Shown piece by piece: positions 8,465-15,711 of a DNA stretch of 64,000 nucleotides. Below the pieces are notes generated by a model that had not been told where the DNA came from, did not search any database, and saw only the letters and a program-made list of their open reading frames with translations. Origin of the DNA: Nibrella viscosa (lineage in GTDB: Bacteria; Bacteroidota; Bacteroidia; Cytophagales; Spirosomataceae). The stretch covers positions 372,001-436,000 of the forward strand of contig NZ_BAABHB010000002.1 in NCBI RefSeq assembly GCF_039541875.1, written 5' to 3'. The translations under genes and the position numbers were made by a program. Every line of letters begins with the position of its first letter. The first letter of the stretch is position 1.

Positions 8465-8602
8465 GTTGACCTGATATTAGGATTCATGAGGTTAGCTCAA
8501 AGGAGGGGGTACAAAATACCCGCCCCTCAGCGGAAAAGCGTCGGTTCACAGTGGACGGAATTACCCCCGCCAACGAGCACGTTTCAAGCGGCCAAAATGT
8601 TA

Positions 8603-8610
8603 TACCTTTG
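8603..8610 (+). promoter_or_regulatory. Possible Bacteroidota -7 box TACCTTTG
   Basis: This is a perfect TAnnTTTG match 19 bases before the ATG at 8629. The sequence AAGGAGG directly after it is an unusually strong Shine-Dalgarno for this phylum. No clear -33 TTG at the usual distance is seen, so the overlap of the two signals makes the promoter reading uncertain. Confidence 0.35.
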
Positions 8611-8628
8611 AAGGAGGCTTACCCGGTT

Positions 8629-8898
8629 ATGACAGGCAAAGAACTATTTCTGAATTACTTGGATCAGAACCAAACGCCTGATCAACGTCAGTACGCCCAA
8701 ACGCTGATGACGGCTCGTTATACGGTGGGCGATGAGCGGCTATTTGCTGCTTTGGAAGAGGCCGAATCAAAGGGATTGGTAATCGGGCTAACCAACCCTG
8801 TCAATGAGGGTTATTACAGTCCGGACGGTATCAAACTGGTCCCTAAATTCTCTGAGTTATCGCTATGGCTTACACACCCCGCCCGAATCCCTACATGA
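8629..8898 (+). CDS. Small hypothetical protein
   Basis: The frame is open from a GTG at 8551, but the ATG at 8629 is preceded by AAGGAGG at a good distance, so I choose it (89 residues). The product begins MTGKELFLNYLDQNQTPDQR and looks like a small helical domain with a possible winged-helix end (ERLFAALEEAESKGLVIGLT). It overlaps the next gene by 34 bases. No family is recognised. Confidence 0.6.
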   Translation: MTGKELFLNYLDQNQTPDQRQYAQTLMTARYTVGDERLFAALEEAESKGLVIGLTNPVNEGYYSPDGIKLVPKFSELSLWLTHPARIPT

Positions 8899-9056
8899 CC
8901 AAAGACGGTGACTTCCTGCCTGGCAAGAAGGCGGAAGCCTACGCCTTTGCTCAGGAGGAACAGCGACGCTGGTTAGACTCGCTTCCGGAAGCCGAACGCA
9001 AAGACGCTGAAGCGAAAATGCGTAATTTTCACAATCACCAGAACATTGCCGTGTAG
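8865..9056 (+). CDS. Small charged hypothetical protein
   Basis: The 63-residue product overlaps the previous gene by 34 bases, which suggests coupled translation. It begins MAYTPRPNPYMTKDGDFLPG, then forms a charged helix (QEEQRRWLDSLPEAERKDAE). No family is recognised. The GC-rich palindrome TACCGGC/GCCGGTA at 9058-9072 lies just after the stop but has no T-run. Confidence 0.5.
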   Translation: MAYTPRPNPYMTKDGDFLPGKKAEAYAFAQEEQRRWLDSLPEAERKDAEAKMRNFHNHQNIAV

Positions 9057-9125
9057 GTACCGGCCGCCGGTAATCAGACCTAATGCCGCCCTGCTACCCT
9101 GCCACCAGAAGCCCAAAAACAATGG

Positions 9126-9168
9126 TGCTAACTGCTAAAACCCATATAGGGCCGCTTAGCAGTTAGCA
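9126..9168. repeat. Long palindrome, copy 2 (TGCTAACTGCTAA ... TTAGCAGTTAGCA)
   Basis: The 13-base arms are identical to those at 344-356 and 374-386, with the same arm-to-arm distance (43 bases overall). The spacer CCCATATAGGG is itself nearly palindromic. The two full copies bracket the whole block from the VirE-like gene to this point, about 8.8 kb. Confidence 0.8.
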
Positions 9169-9206
9169 GGATGAATTAGCGTCGGAACTGTAGTAACTTA
9201 CTTCTG

Positions 9207-9689
9207 ATGAAACAGATTTTTCTTTCGTGGATAAGTGCCTTAATCGAGCTATTCAGGTTGTATCCGGAAGAGCCGATGCCGACTGATTACAGGCCGATGG
9301 ACGAATACGAGCTGACCCATTTTCGGCAGCGGTATCCGGCTTGCCTGGCTTGCCGGCATTACACCAAACGGGGCCAAAAGCATACCTGCCTTGCTTACCC
9401 GATAGCCATACCTGAAAAATTTCTACAGATTCAGAGTCCTATCCACGTTGATGTGGAGCCGGATCAGCAAGGGAACTCTGTATTTGAAGCTAAGGACGTG
9501 GAAGTCATCACGCCCGGCCTTCCATCAATGTCTGCCTGTAGCGGATGCAAACACCGGGCCGCTACCGGGCCCGGCTGCAAAGCTTATCCCAGACGCATTC
9601 CGTCCCGCTGGCTGTTTACCACCCGAATGCACACCACCGTACAAGTTGACCAGGTAGGAAACTATGTGTTTGAGCCGGAAGAGGAATAA
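9207..9689 (+). CDS. Protein with two tandem CxxC/Cys modules, probably zinc-binding
   Basis: The 160-residue product holds two copies of one module. The first reads ACLACRHYTKRGQKHTCLAY, then PIAIPEKFL; the second reads CSGCKHRAATGPGCKAYPRR, then IPSRWL. Each ends in a short acidic/aromatic strand (GNSVFE, GNYVFE). The shared pattern is CxxC-x-H...C-x-AYPxxIPxxxL, likely a zinc knuckle. A hydrophobic N-terminal stretch precedes them (QIFLSWISALIELFRLY). The role is unknown. The duplication within one small protein and the regulator downstream point to a nucleic-acid or protein-binding adaptor. Confidence 0.65.
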   Translation: MKQIFLSWISALIELFRLYPEEPMPTDYRPMDEYELTHFRQRYPACLACRHYTKRGQKHTCLAYPIAIPEKFLQIQSPIHVDVEPDQQGNSVFEAKDVEVITPGLPSMSACSGCKHRAATGPGCKAYPRRIPSRWLFTTRMHTTVQVDQVGNYVFEPEEE

Positions 9690-9697
9690 ATACTTTG

Positions 9698-9707
9698 GAT
9701 ATATCCA
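9698..9707. promoter_or_regulatory. Operator-like palindrome GGATATATCC (upstream of XRE gene)
   Basis: A perfect 10-bp palindrome lies within TACTTTGGATATATCC. A second copy, TACTTAGGATATATCC, lies downstream of the regulator gene at 9988-9997. Paired identical palindromes on both sides of an XRE gene suggest binding sites of that regulator. Confidence 0.6.
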
Positions 9708-9726
9708 CAGATTAGCGAAACGTTCC

Positions 9727-9734
9727 TATCTTTG
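9727..9734 (+). promoter_or_regulatory. Bacteroidota -7 box TATCTTTG for the XRE gene
   Basis: This is a perfect TAnnTTTG match 23 bases before the ATG at 9757. The operator-like palindrome sits 20 bases upstream of it, where binding could block RNA polymerase. Confidence 0.55.
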
Positions 9735-9756
9735 GGAAAAGCACCAGAGCAGCACT

Positions 9757-9963
9757 ATGTCAGAAACAGCAAAGCGGGTCGGTGAAGCCATCCGAAAAGC
9801 CAGAAAAGAGAAAGGGTTAACCCAGAAGGAAGTAGGCCGGCGGCTGGGTATTACCGAGTCCACGTTTAACGGCTACGAAAGCGGCCGGCAAAACCTGACC
9901 ATTGACACGCTGCAAAAGATAGCAGACGCGCTGGGAGTCAGCTTAACCGTAATTCTGGAATAG
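9757..9963 (+). CDS. XRE-family helix-turn-helix regulator
   Basis: The 68-residue product is one Cro/CI-type HTH domain: GEAIRKARKEKGLTQKEVGR, then RLGITESTFNGYESGRQNLT. The frame extends back to 9664, but the ATG at 9757 follows a clean promoter and begins at the natural start of the domain, so I choose it. It probably represses itself and the genes to its right through the GGATATATCC sites on both sides. Regulators like this keep prophages and satellites silent. Confidence 0.85.
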   Translation: MSETAKRVGEAIRKARKEKGLTQKEVGRRLGITESTFNGYESGRQNLTIDTLQKIADALGVSLTVILE

Positions 9964-9987
9964 GCTATTTTTTTGTCTCAATACTTA

Positions 9988-9997
9988 GGATATATCC
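9988..9997. promoter_or_regulatory. Operator-like palindrome GGATATATCC (downstream of XRE gene)
   Basis: The core is the same as at 9698-9707, with six flanking bases nearly shared (TACTTA versus TACTTT). It lies upstream of the gene at 10109, so one regulator may control both. Confidence 0.6.
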
Positions 9998-10108
9998 GAA
10001 GTTTATGTAATTTAGCAGAGCAATTTAGCAACCCAATAAAAAACCCGCGCTGGAGCCTAGGAAACTGACAGAGCGGGCTATGTTTCACCTTAAACTGATT
10101 CGTTAAAA

Positions 10109-10453
10109 ATGAACACAGAGCAAAAGTACGCACAAGCGGGAGCCGTGGCAAGTACGCCCAACGAACCGGCCATTGGTTCGCTGCAATGGCACGAAAAAGA
10201 GCTTGATTTTCTGCTGAGTAATTTCTTTTCTGAGCGCCGGGCTAGCAACGTCATTGGGGATATTAACGCGCTGTTTTACGAGTGGATTGAGCATGAGTCT
10301 AAAAAGGCCAGCGACAACCAGCGCCGTGATATTTCCTTTGGCATTCTACGGCTGCAAACATTCATTGTTGAGCTTCAGGAGAAATACCAGATTGTTAAAC
10401 ATTTTCGCAGCCTGGAGAACTCCAGCGCCGGGAAAGGAGGTGAGGTATGCTAA
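10109..10453 (+). CDS. Hypothetical protein at the element's right end
   Basis: The product has 114 residues and is soluble and mostly helical (WHEKELDFLLSNFFSERRAS, then ILRLQTFIVELQEKYQIVKH). No motif is recognised. It is the last gene before the terminator and tRNA and stands downstream of an operator-like palindrome, so its expression may be tied to the XRE regulator. Confidence 0.6.
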   Translation: MNTEQKYAQAGAVASTPNEPAIGSLQWHEKELDFLLSNFFSERRASNVIGDINALFYEWIEHESKKASDNQRRDISFGILRLQTFIVELQEKYQIVKHFRSLENSSAGKGGEVC

Positions 10454-10556
10454 TTAAACTGCATGTATGAACAAGTCCCTATCCGGATGGGGTAGGCTCT
10501 CAGGCCGATGATTTAATTTGGTCGCTGGTCGCTTACCGAATAAGGCAGACCAGTAG

Positions 10557-10581
10557 AACCGGCTCACAAGGCCGGTTTTTT
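10557..10581 (+). terminator. Rho-independent terminator
   Basis: The stem AACCGGC/GCCGGTT with a 7-base loop is followed by six T. The stem is identical to the one closing the tape-measure transcript (7870-7896). Confidence 0.8.
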
Positions 10582-10608
10582 GTTGGTGTGCATACGAGTT
10601 CCCAAAAC

Positions 10609-10630
10609 GCATTGCACATTGCATTGCACA
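10609..10630 (+). repeat. Direct repeat GCATTGCACA x2
   Basis: Two exact 10-base copies start 12 bases apart (10609-10618, 10621-10630), between the element's last terminator and the tRNA. Short direct repeats beside a tRNA 3' end could be recombinase arm sites, but nothing else supports that. Confidence 0.35.
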
Positions 10631-10636
10631 CGCATG

Positions 10637-10669
10637 AAAAAAGCCACTCACATTTTACTGTAAGTGGCT
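10637..10669 (-). terminator. Terminator of the tRNA-Arg transcript
   Basis: On the minus strand a 7-bp stem AGCCACT/AGTGGCT is followed by TTTTTT (10642 down to 10637), about a dozen bases after the tRNA 3' end. Confidence 0.75.
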
Positions 10670-10680
10670 GATAATGAAAG

Positions 10681-10754
10681 CGGACCCGTAGGGATTCGAA
10701 CCCCAAACCTCCTGATCCGTAGTCAGGTGCTCTATCCAATTGAGCTACGGGTCC
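10681..10754 (-). tRNA. tRNA-Arg (anticodon ACG)
   Basis: On the minus strand a 7-bp acceptor stem GGACCCG/CGGGTCC, D arm AGCTCAATTGGATAGAGC, anticodon stem CCTGA/TCAGG with loop CTACGGA, and T arm GGGGTTCGAATCCC are all intact. The anticodon is ACG. CCA is not encoded. The 3' end faces the phage-like element, the usual geometry of tRNA-targeted integration, but no second copy of the tRNA 3' sequence is in the window. Confidence 0.95.
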
Positions 10755-10855
10755 GGGACACGCTGTTCGTAACACACATGGCGTGTTCCCGTGTTGGGAC
10801 TGCAAAAGTAGTAAATTGTGCGAAAAACGCAAAAGCCAGATTAGAAAAAATTTGC

Positions 10856-11653
10856 CTATTTCCCCTTAAAAACCGCCTTCCGCTTTGATAGAAAGGCCAT
10901 TATGCCTTCGGCGGCATCGTTCGAACGACCCAACACGTCCTGATAGCCGGCCTCTTCTTCCAACATATGATCCAGGTCGGAATACAGGGATTGATTCAGT
11001 ACTTCTTTCATGGAGCCAATCGCCAGGGTAGGGGCGGAGGCATAATACGCTACCGCTTCGGTTACGGCCTGGTCCAGTTCGGCGGCCGGTACAGCCCGGC
11101 TCACCAGGCCCAGCGCTGCGGCCTCTTTGCCGTATACGCGCCGACCGGTGCTGCATAGCTCAAAGGCCTTGAGCGGCCCCACCAGCCGGGGCAGAAAGAA
11201 CGTCGAGCCGGCATCGGGCATCAGACCGATGTTGATGAAGATCTGGCTGAGGTAGGCTTCTTCGGCCGCGATAATCACGTCGCAGGCCAGGGCCAGGGAG
11301 CAACCGGCACCGGCGGCTACCCCGTTTACCCGCGCAATTACCGGCTTCGGCAGGCTGCGGATAGCTTTAATCATCGGGTTGTAACCTGTCCGCAGCGATT
11401 CGCCGAGCGACAGACTGCCGCTGTCCTGTAGTTGGTTAACGCCTTCTTTGAGGTCGGCACCGGAGCAGAAGGCTTTGTCGCCCGCGCCGGTCAGTACCAC
11501 CACGCGCACCGTTTCGTCGTCACCGGCAGCTTTTATGGCCAGACCTATTTCGCGGATCAGTTCAGGGCTGAGGGCGTTATAGACCTCCGGCCGGTTTAGC
11601 GTAATGGTGCAGACAGGGCCGTTTAGTTCGTAGAGGAGGTGGTTGAAGTGCAT
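10856..11653 (-). CDS. Enoyl-CoA hydratase/isomerase family protein (PaaG-like)
   Basis: The 265-residue product is of normal length for the crotonase fold. The oxyanion-hole segments AFCSGADLKEG and NGVAAGAGCSLALACDV are present. At the catalytic site the sequence NIGLMPDAGSTFFLPRLVG has Asp followed by Ala-Gly, as in PaaG-type isomerases, rather than the two-Glu pattern of typical hydratases. It probably acts in aromatic (phenylacetate) or fatty acyl-CoA breakdown. No partner genes are adjacent. A block of heptamer repeats lies directly before its start codon. Confidence 0.85.
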   Translation of the reverse strand: MHFNHLLYELNGPVCTITLNRPEVYNALSPELIREIGLAIKAAGDDETVRVVVLTGAGDKAFCSGADLKEGVNQLQDSGSLSLGESLRTGYNPMIKAIRSLPKPVIARVNGVAAGAGCSLALACDVIIAAEEAYLSQIFINIGLMPDAGSTFFLPRLVGPLKAFELCSTGRRVYGKEAAALGLVSRAVPAAELDQAVTEAVAYYASAPTLAIGSMKEVLNQSLYSDLDHMLEEEAGYQDVLGRSNDAAEGIMAFLSKRKAVFKGK

Positions 11654-11658
11654 GGGGG

Positions 11659-11773
11659 TTTGAAGTTTGAGGTTTGTAGTCTGTAGTCTGTAGTCTGTAG
11701 TTTGAAGTTTGTTGAAATCGGTGGCATCTCCAAACTTTAAACCTCAAACCTTAAACTTCAAACCTCAAACCAT
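11659..11773. repeat. Inverted heptamer array A
   Basis: Eight consecutive heptamers run from 11659 to 11714: TTTGAAG, TTTGAGG, TTTGTAG, three TCTGTAG, TTTGAAG and TTTGTTG. After a 17-base spacer, six run the other way from 11732 to 11773 (AAACTTT, AAACCTC, AAACCTT, AAACTTC, AAACCTC, AAACCAT). Many pair with the left arm, so the whole gap can fold into one long hairpin. It fills the space between two same-strand genes. Confidence 0.8.
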
Positions 11774-11774
11774 T

Positions 11775-12422
11775 TTACACCAGCCAAACCACCGTCACCA
11801 GGCTCACCGTCAGCCCCAGCGCTAAGCCGGTCCCGATCTGGGCGGGGGTGTGGGCGTTGAGGTGCAGGCGGGCGCTGGCGACCAGACCGGCCAGAATGGT
11901 CAGGGCTACGAGAGAAAGGAACAGGTCGGTTGCGCTGAATTTGAGCATAATGCCCAGCAGCGCACCCAGCGACCCACCGATGCCGACGCTGTGGGCGCTG
12001 ATCTTCCAGAACAGGCTGATGAGGCCCACCAGCAGAATGGATACCGTAATGCTGCCGAGGATAATGGCCACTTCGGGTGCCGTTTCGGAGACAAGCTGCA
12101 TCCGGAAGGCAAACAGAAACGTCAGGAACGTATAGATCAGTCCGGTAATCAGGTAGGGGAGCCGCCGTTCGCTGCGGTCGTCCATGTGCAGACTGCTGAG
12201 CAGCCCCTGCCGGTAGAGGTAATAGATCAGCAGCGCCGGCACGCCAAACGTACCGATGGCAATCAGCAGCAGCAGACTCAGTCGCGCCCGTTCCGAGAAC
12301 GCATCCAGCCCAATTACCCCCGGCACCTGAAACAGCAGGATACCAAACAGCAGCGTGGGCATGAGCAACGGGTGAAACAGGGCAGACAGGACGCGGGCAA
12401 GTGAGGTAGTCAACTTAGTCAA
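11775..12422 (-). CDS. PAP2-like integral membrane protein with altered active site
   Basis: The 215-residue product has about six hydrophobic segments. Three short motifs stand where PAP2 phosphatase motifs belong: DDRSERRLPY (like motif 1), ISAHSVGIGG (like motif 2, SxHS) and ARLHLNAHTPAQIGTG (like motif 3). The final motif has Gln where an Asp usually supports the catalytic His, and motif 2 lacks the usual Gly before His. It may be a weak or non-enzymatic member acting on isoprenoid or lipid phosphates. The repeat-filled gaps on both sides suggest separate transcription from rpoN. Confidence 0.6.
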   Translation of the reverse strand: MTKLTTSLARVLSALFHPLLMPTLLFGILLFQVPGVIGLDAFSERARLSLLLLIAIGTFGVPALLIYYLYRQGLLSSLHMDDRSERRLPYLITGLIYTFLTFLFAFRMQLVSETAPEVAIILGSITVSILLVGLISLFWKISAHSVGIGGSLGALLGIMLKFSATDLFLSLVALTILAGLVASARLHLNAHTPAQIGTGLALGLTVSLVTVVWLV

Positions 12423-12513
12423 TAGTGGTTAGTCGATAGTCGATAGGGTGCAAAGATATAACTCTTGCAGACTACTAGCGACTATTGACTATCGACTATT
12501 GACTATCCACTAT
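12422..12513. repeat. Inverted heptamer array B
   Basis: The left arm at 12422-12446 is ATAGTGG, TTAGTCG, ATAGTCG, ATAG. The right arm at 12479-12513 is CGACTAT, TGACTAT, CGACTAT, TGACTAT, CCACTAT. The arms are reverse complements in heptamer register. The array runs from one gene's start codon into the rpoN stop codon. Confidence 0.8.
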
Positions 12514-13961
12514 AACTGCTTCCGCAACCTTGCCACGGGGATATTCATCTGCTCGCGGTATTTGGCGACGGTCCGGCGGGCGATGTTGTAACCCCGGTCG
12601 TTGAGCATCTTTTCGAGCTTGTCGTCGGAGAGTGGGTTCATCTTGGGCTCATTGTCGATGAACTCTTTCAGAATGTTTTTCACCTCACGGCTGCTGACGT
12701 CCTCGCCTGAGTCGGTAGAGATACCTTCGGAGAAAAAGTATTTGAGCGGATAAATGCCAAATTCGGTCTGGATGGACTTGCTGTTGGCCACCCGCGAGAC
12801 CGTCGATACGTCCATCTCGATCATGGTGGCGATGTCTTTCAGGATCATCGGCCGGAGCTTCGATTCATCGCCGGTCAGGAAGAAATCGTACTGAAACTCC
12901 ACAATGGCGTTCATGGTCCGGAGCAGGGTCTGCTGGCGCTGCTTGATGGCGTCGATAAACCACTTGGCCGCGTCGAGTTTCTGCTTCACAAACGTGACCG
13001 TCTCCTTCAGCGATTTGTTGTTCTTGCTGCTCTTGTCGTAGGTATCCAGCATCTCGGCAAAGGAGCGGCTGATGCGGAGTTCCGGCGCATTTTTGGCGTT
13101 CAGCGTCAGTTCCAGCTTGCCGTTGTTGTTGGTCAGGATAAAATCAGGCAGCAGGTACTGAATGCCCCCTTCTTCGTTCTCGACCGAACCCGGTTTGGGG
13201 TTCAGCTTGGTGATGATATGAATGACTTCTTTCAGGTCTTCCTCGCTGATGTTCAGCCGCTTTTCGATTTTCTCGTAGTGCTTTTTCGAGAATTCATCAA
13301 AGAACTCGTCGATGATCCGGATAGCCAGGTGCACATACGGATCAGTCTGGTCTTTGCGCTGGAGTTGCAGAATCAGGCATTCCTGTAGCGTCCGGGCGGC
13401 AATACCGGGTGGGTCAAACGTCTGAATCTTTTTCAGCACCTCCTCCAGTTCATCCACATCCGTAAAAATATTCTGCGAAAAGGCCAGGTCATTGACAATC
13501 GCCTGGAGCGACCGGCGGATATAGCCGTCGCTTTCGATACTGCCGATGAGTTGCAGCCCAATGGCTTCCTGCTGTTCGTCCAGTTGCAGATAGCCGAACT
13601 GCTGCATCAGCGAGTCGATCAGGCTGGAGCGGGTAGCAATGGGTACATCGCGGTCTTCTTCGCCATAGTTGCCATCACCCTGCATTTTGTAGCCGCCGTA
13701 TTCGTCGTCGTTCAGGTAGCCGTCGATGTCGAGCTCGTTGTTGCGTTCGTCATAGTCGTTCTCGTAGTCATCAGCAAACGGATCCTCCTCGGTGGGGGTA
13801 TCATACTCCTCCGCGCCTTCTTCCAGGGCCGGGTTAATCTCCAGTTCTTCTTCGATGCGGCTGTCCAGCTCGGCGGTCGGAATCTGTAGCAGCTTGATAA
13901 ACTGGATCTGCTGCGGAGATAGCTTCTGCTGTAGCGTCTGATTCAGGCTAAGCCTCTGCAT
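12510..13961 (-). CDS. rpoN: RNA polymerase sigma-54 factor
   Basis: The 483-residue product has the sigma-54 layout: a Gln/Leu-rich N-terminal activator region (MQRLSLNQTLQQKLSPQQIQ), an acidic linker (residues 45-95), the core-binding domain, an HTH region (ATMIEMDVSTVSRVANSKSI) and the RpoN box ARRTVAKYRE near the C-terminus. Sigma-54 directs polymerase to -24/-12 promoters that need an AAA activator. No activator gene is adjacent. A -24/-12-like sequence lies 4 kb away upstream of the permease gene. Confidence 0.97.
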   Translation of the reverse strand: MQRLSLNQTLQQKLSPQQIQFIKLLQIPTAELDSRIEEELEINPALEEGAEEYDTPTEEDPFADDYENDYDERNNELDIDGYLNDDEYGGYKMQGDGNYGEEDRDVPIATRSSLIDSLMQQFGYLQLDEQQEAIGLQLIGSIESDGYIRRSLQAIVNDLAFSQNIFTDVDELEEVLKKIQTFDPPGIAARTLQECLILQLQRKDQTDPYVHLAIRIIDEFFDEFSKKHYEKIEKRLNISEEDLKEVIHIITKLNPKPGSVENEEGGIQYLLPDFILTNNNGKLELTLNAKNAPELRISRSFAEMLDTYDKSSKNNKSLKETVTFVKQKLDAAKWFIDAIKQRQQTLLRTMNAIVEFQYDFFLTGDESKLRPMILKDIATMIEMDVSTVSRVANSKSIQTEFGIYPLKYFFSEGISTDSGEDVSSREVKNILKEFIDNEPKMNPLSDDKLEKMLNDRGYNIARRTVAKYREQMNIPVARLRKQL

Positions 13962-14142
13962 GGTGAATGGTTATTAGGGTAGTGTACTAAAACGTTGAGT
14001 GAATGCGTAAGCGACCAGGGGTGCTCACAATTATCAGACCAATTTTATTAAATTTTTGTTTGACTCGCTAATAATATTTGTGTGAATAATTTCTAAGCCC
14101 TTGTTTTACAGTCAAAAATTTTAGCGAATTGCCGCTCCCTGC

Positions 14143-15618
14143 ATGATTAACAAGCTGTATGATACCTCGCTGAGTCTGCTGACCGATCTGTACCAACTGA
14201 CAATGGCGTATGGGTATTACCAATCGCAAACGGCTGAGAAAGAGGCCGTTTTTAACCTGTACTTCCGCAAACACCCGTTCAGCAGCGGCTTTACCGTAGC
14301 CTGCGGCCTCAATTACGTGATCGGTTACCTCCGTGAATATGGGCTCTCAAAAAAAGATATCCGCTACCTGAGAACGCTGACCGGCAACGACGGCAAACCG
14401 CTTTTCGACGCCGATTTTCTCCGCTACCTGGCGCAACTGGAGTTTACCTGTGATATCGATGCCATACCCGAAGGCACGGTGGTGTTTCCCAATGAGCCGC
14501 TGCTACGCATACGTGGCCCTATTCTGCAATGCCAGTTGCTGGAAACGCCCCTGCTGAATATGGTCAACTTTCAGTCGCTGATTGCCACCAAAGCCGCCCG
14601 GCTCCGGCTGGCGGCTAAAGACGATACTATCCTGGAGTTTGGACTTCGTCGGGCGCAGGGGGTCGACGGCGGCATGACGGCCAGCCGGGCGGCTTATATC
14701 GGCGGCTGCGATGCCACCTCCAACGTACTGGCCGGGAAGCTGTACGGCATTCCGGTAAAAGGCACCCACGCCCATAGCTGGGTGATGTCGTTCCCGGACG
14801 AACTGACTTCCTTTGAAACGTATGCCAGGGTGCTGCCCAACAACGTGACGTTTCTGGTTGATACCTACGATACGCTGGAGGGGGTGCGCAACGCCATCCG
14901 CGTTGGCCATACACTGCGGGAGCGGGGCCATACCCTGGCCGGCATCCGGCTCGATTCCGGTGACCTGGCTTACCTGAGCATTGAAGCCCGCAAGCTGCTG
15001 GACGAAGCCGGTTTTCCCAACACCGGCATTGTGGCCAGTAACGACCTGGACGAGCACATCATCACCAGTCTGAAAGAGCAGGGGGCACAGATCAACATCT
15101 GGGGTGTGGGCACCAAACTCGTTACCGCTTACGACCAGCCGGCCCTGGGTGGGGTTTATAAGCTGGCCGCCATTCGGGAGAAAAATGGGGAACAGACTCG
15201 CTGGGAATACAAGATGAAGCTGTCGGAGCAGGCCGTTAAAACCTCCACGCCCGGTATTCAGCAGGTCCGGCGGTACCTGGACGAACGGGGTAATTTCGTC
15301 TCCGATATGATCTACGACGAAGAGCTGCAACTTACCGATGCCGCCACGATGATTGATCCGCTGGATTTCACCAGGCGCCGGAAGTTTGACGCCGGGCAAC
15401 CCTACGAAGATCTGCTGGTACCCATCTTCCGCCAGGGTAAACTGGTCTACCAGCAGCCCGACATTCACCAGGTGCGGGCACGGGTGCAGCAGCAACTCGC
15501 CGGCTTACACCCAGGCGTTAAGCGGTTTGTCAATCCCCATACCTATCCCGTCGGTCTGGAGCGACAACTGCACGAACTCAAAACGGCCCTGATTCTGAAG
15601 CTACGGGGGCAGGGGTAA
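14143..15618 (+). CDS. pncB: Nicotinate phosphoribosyltransferase
   Basis: The 491-residue product makes nicotinate mononucleotide from nicotinate and PRPP (NAD salvage). Visible signatures are LLTDLYQLTMAYGYYQ at the start, EFGLRRAQGVDGGMTASRAA, GTHAHSWVMSF (catalytic-His region) and GIRLDSGDLAYLS. It is divergent from rpoN across a 181-base AT-rich gap. nadE, the last step of the same NAD route, lies 4 kb downstream in the same orientation, though not in one operon. The last codons merge into the repeat block that follows. Confidence 0.96.
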   Translation: MINKLYDTSLSLLTDLYQLTMAYGYYQSQTAEKEAVFNLYFRKHPFSSGFTVACGLNYVIGYLREYGLSKKDIRYLRTLTGNDGKPLFDADFLRYLAQLEFTCDIDAIPEGTVVFPNEPLLRIRGPILQCQLLETPLLNMVNFQSLIATKAARLRLAAKDDTILEFGLRRAQGVDGGMTASRAAYIGGCDATSNVLAGKLYGIPVKGTHAHSWVMSFPDELTSFETYARVLPNNVTFLVDTYDTLEGVRNAIRVGHTLRERGHTLAGIRLDSGDLAYLSIEARKLLDEAGFPNTGIVASNDLDEHIITSLKEQGAQINIWGVGTKLVTAYDQPALGGVYKLAAIREKNGEQTRWEYKMKLSEQAVKTSTPGIQQVRRYLDERGNFVSDMIYDEELQLTDAATMIDPLDFTRRRKFDAGQPYEDLLVPIFRQGKLVYQQPDIHQVRARVQQQLAGLHPGVKRFVNPHTYPVGLERQLHELKTALILKLRGQG

Positions 15619-15711
15619 GGTGGCAGGGGATGGCAGGGGTAGCATGGGATTGCAGGGGTGCTCTTGCTCTTTTACCCTGCTACTCCCAGCTACTCCCTGC
15701 CACCCCTGCTC
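15607..15711. repeat. Inverted decamer array C
   Basis: The left part repeats GTGGCAGGGG / ATGGCAGGGG / TAGCATGGGA / TTGCAGGGGT. The right part (15674-15711) repeats ACTCCCAGCT / ACTCCCTGCC / ACCCCTGCTC, the complementary sense. It fills the whole gap between convergent pncB and the permease gene and can form a long hairpin that may act as a two-way terminator. Confidence 0.75.

Noticed and set aside
10640..10760. Proven attachment site at the tRNA
   Set aside because: The tRNA is complete and faces the element, but no second copy of its 3' end is in the window, so the att boundary cannot be fixed.
11850..12404. Plus-strand frame of 184 codons opposite the PAP2-like gene
   Set aside because: The product is Gln/Arg/His-rich without structure, and the minus-strand membrane protein has clear motifs.
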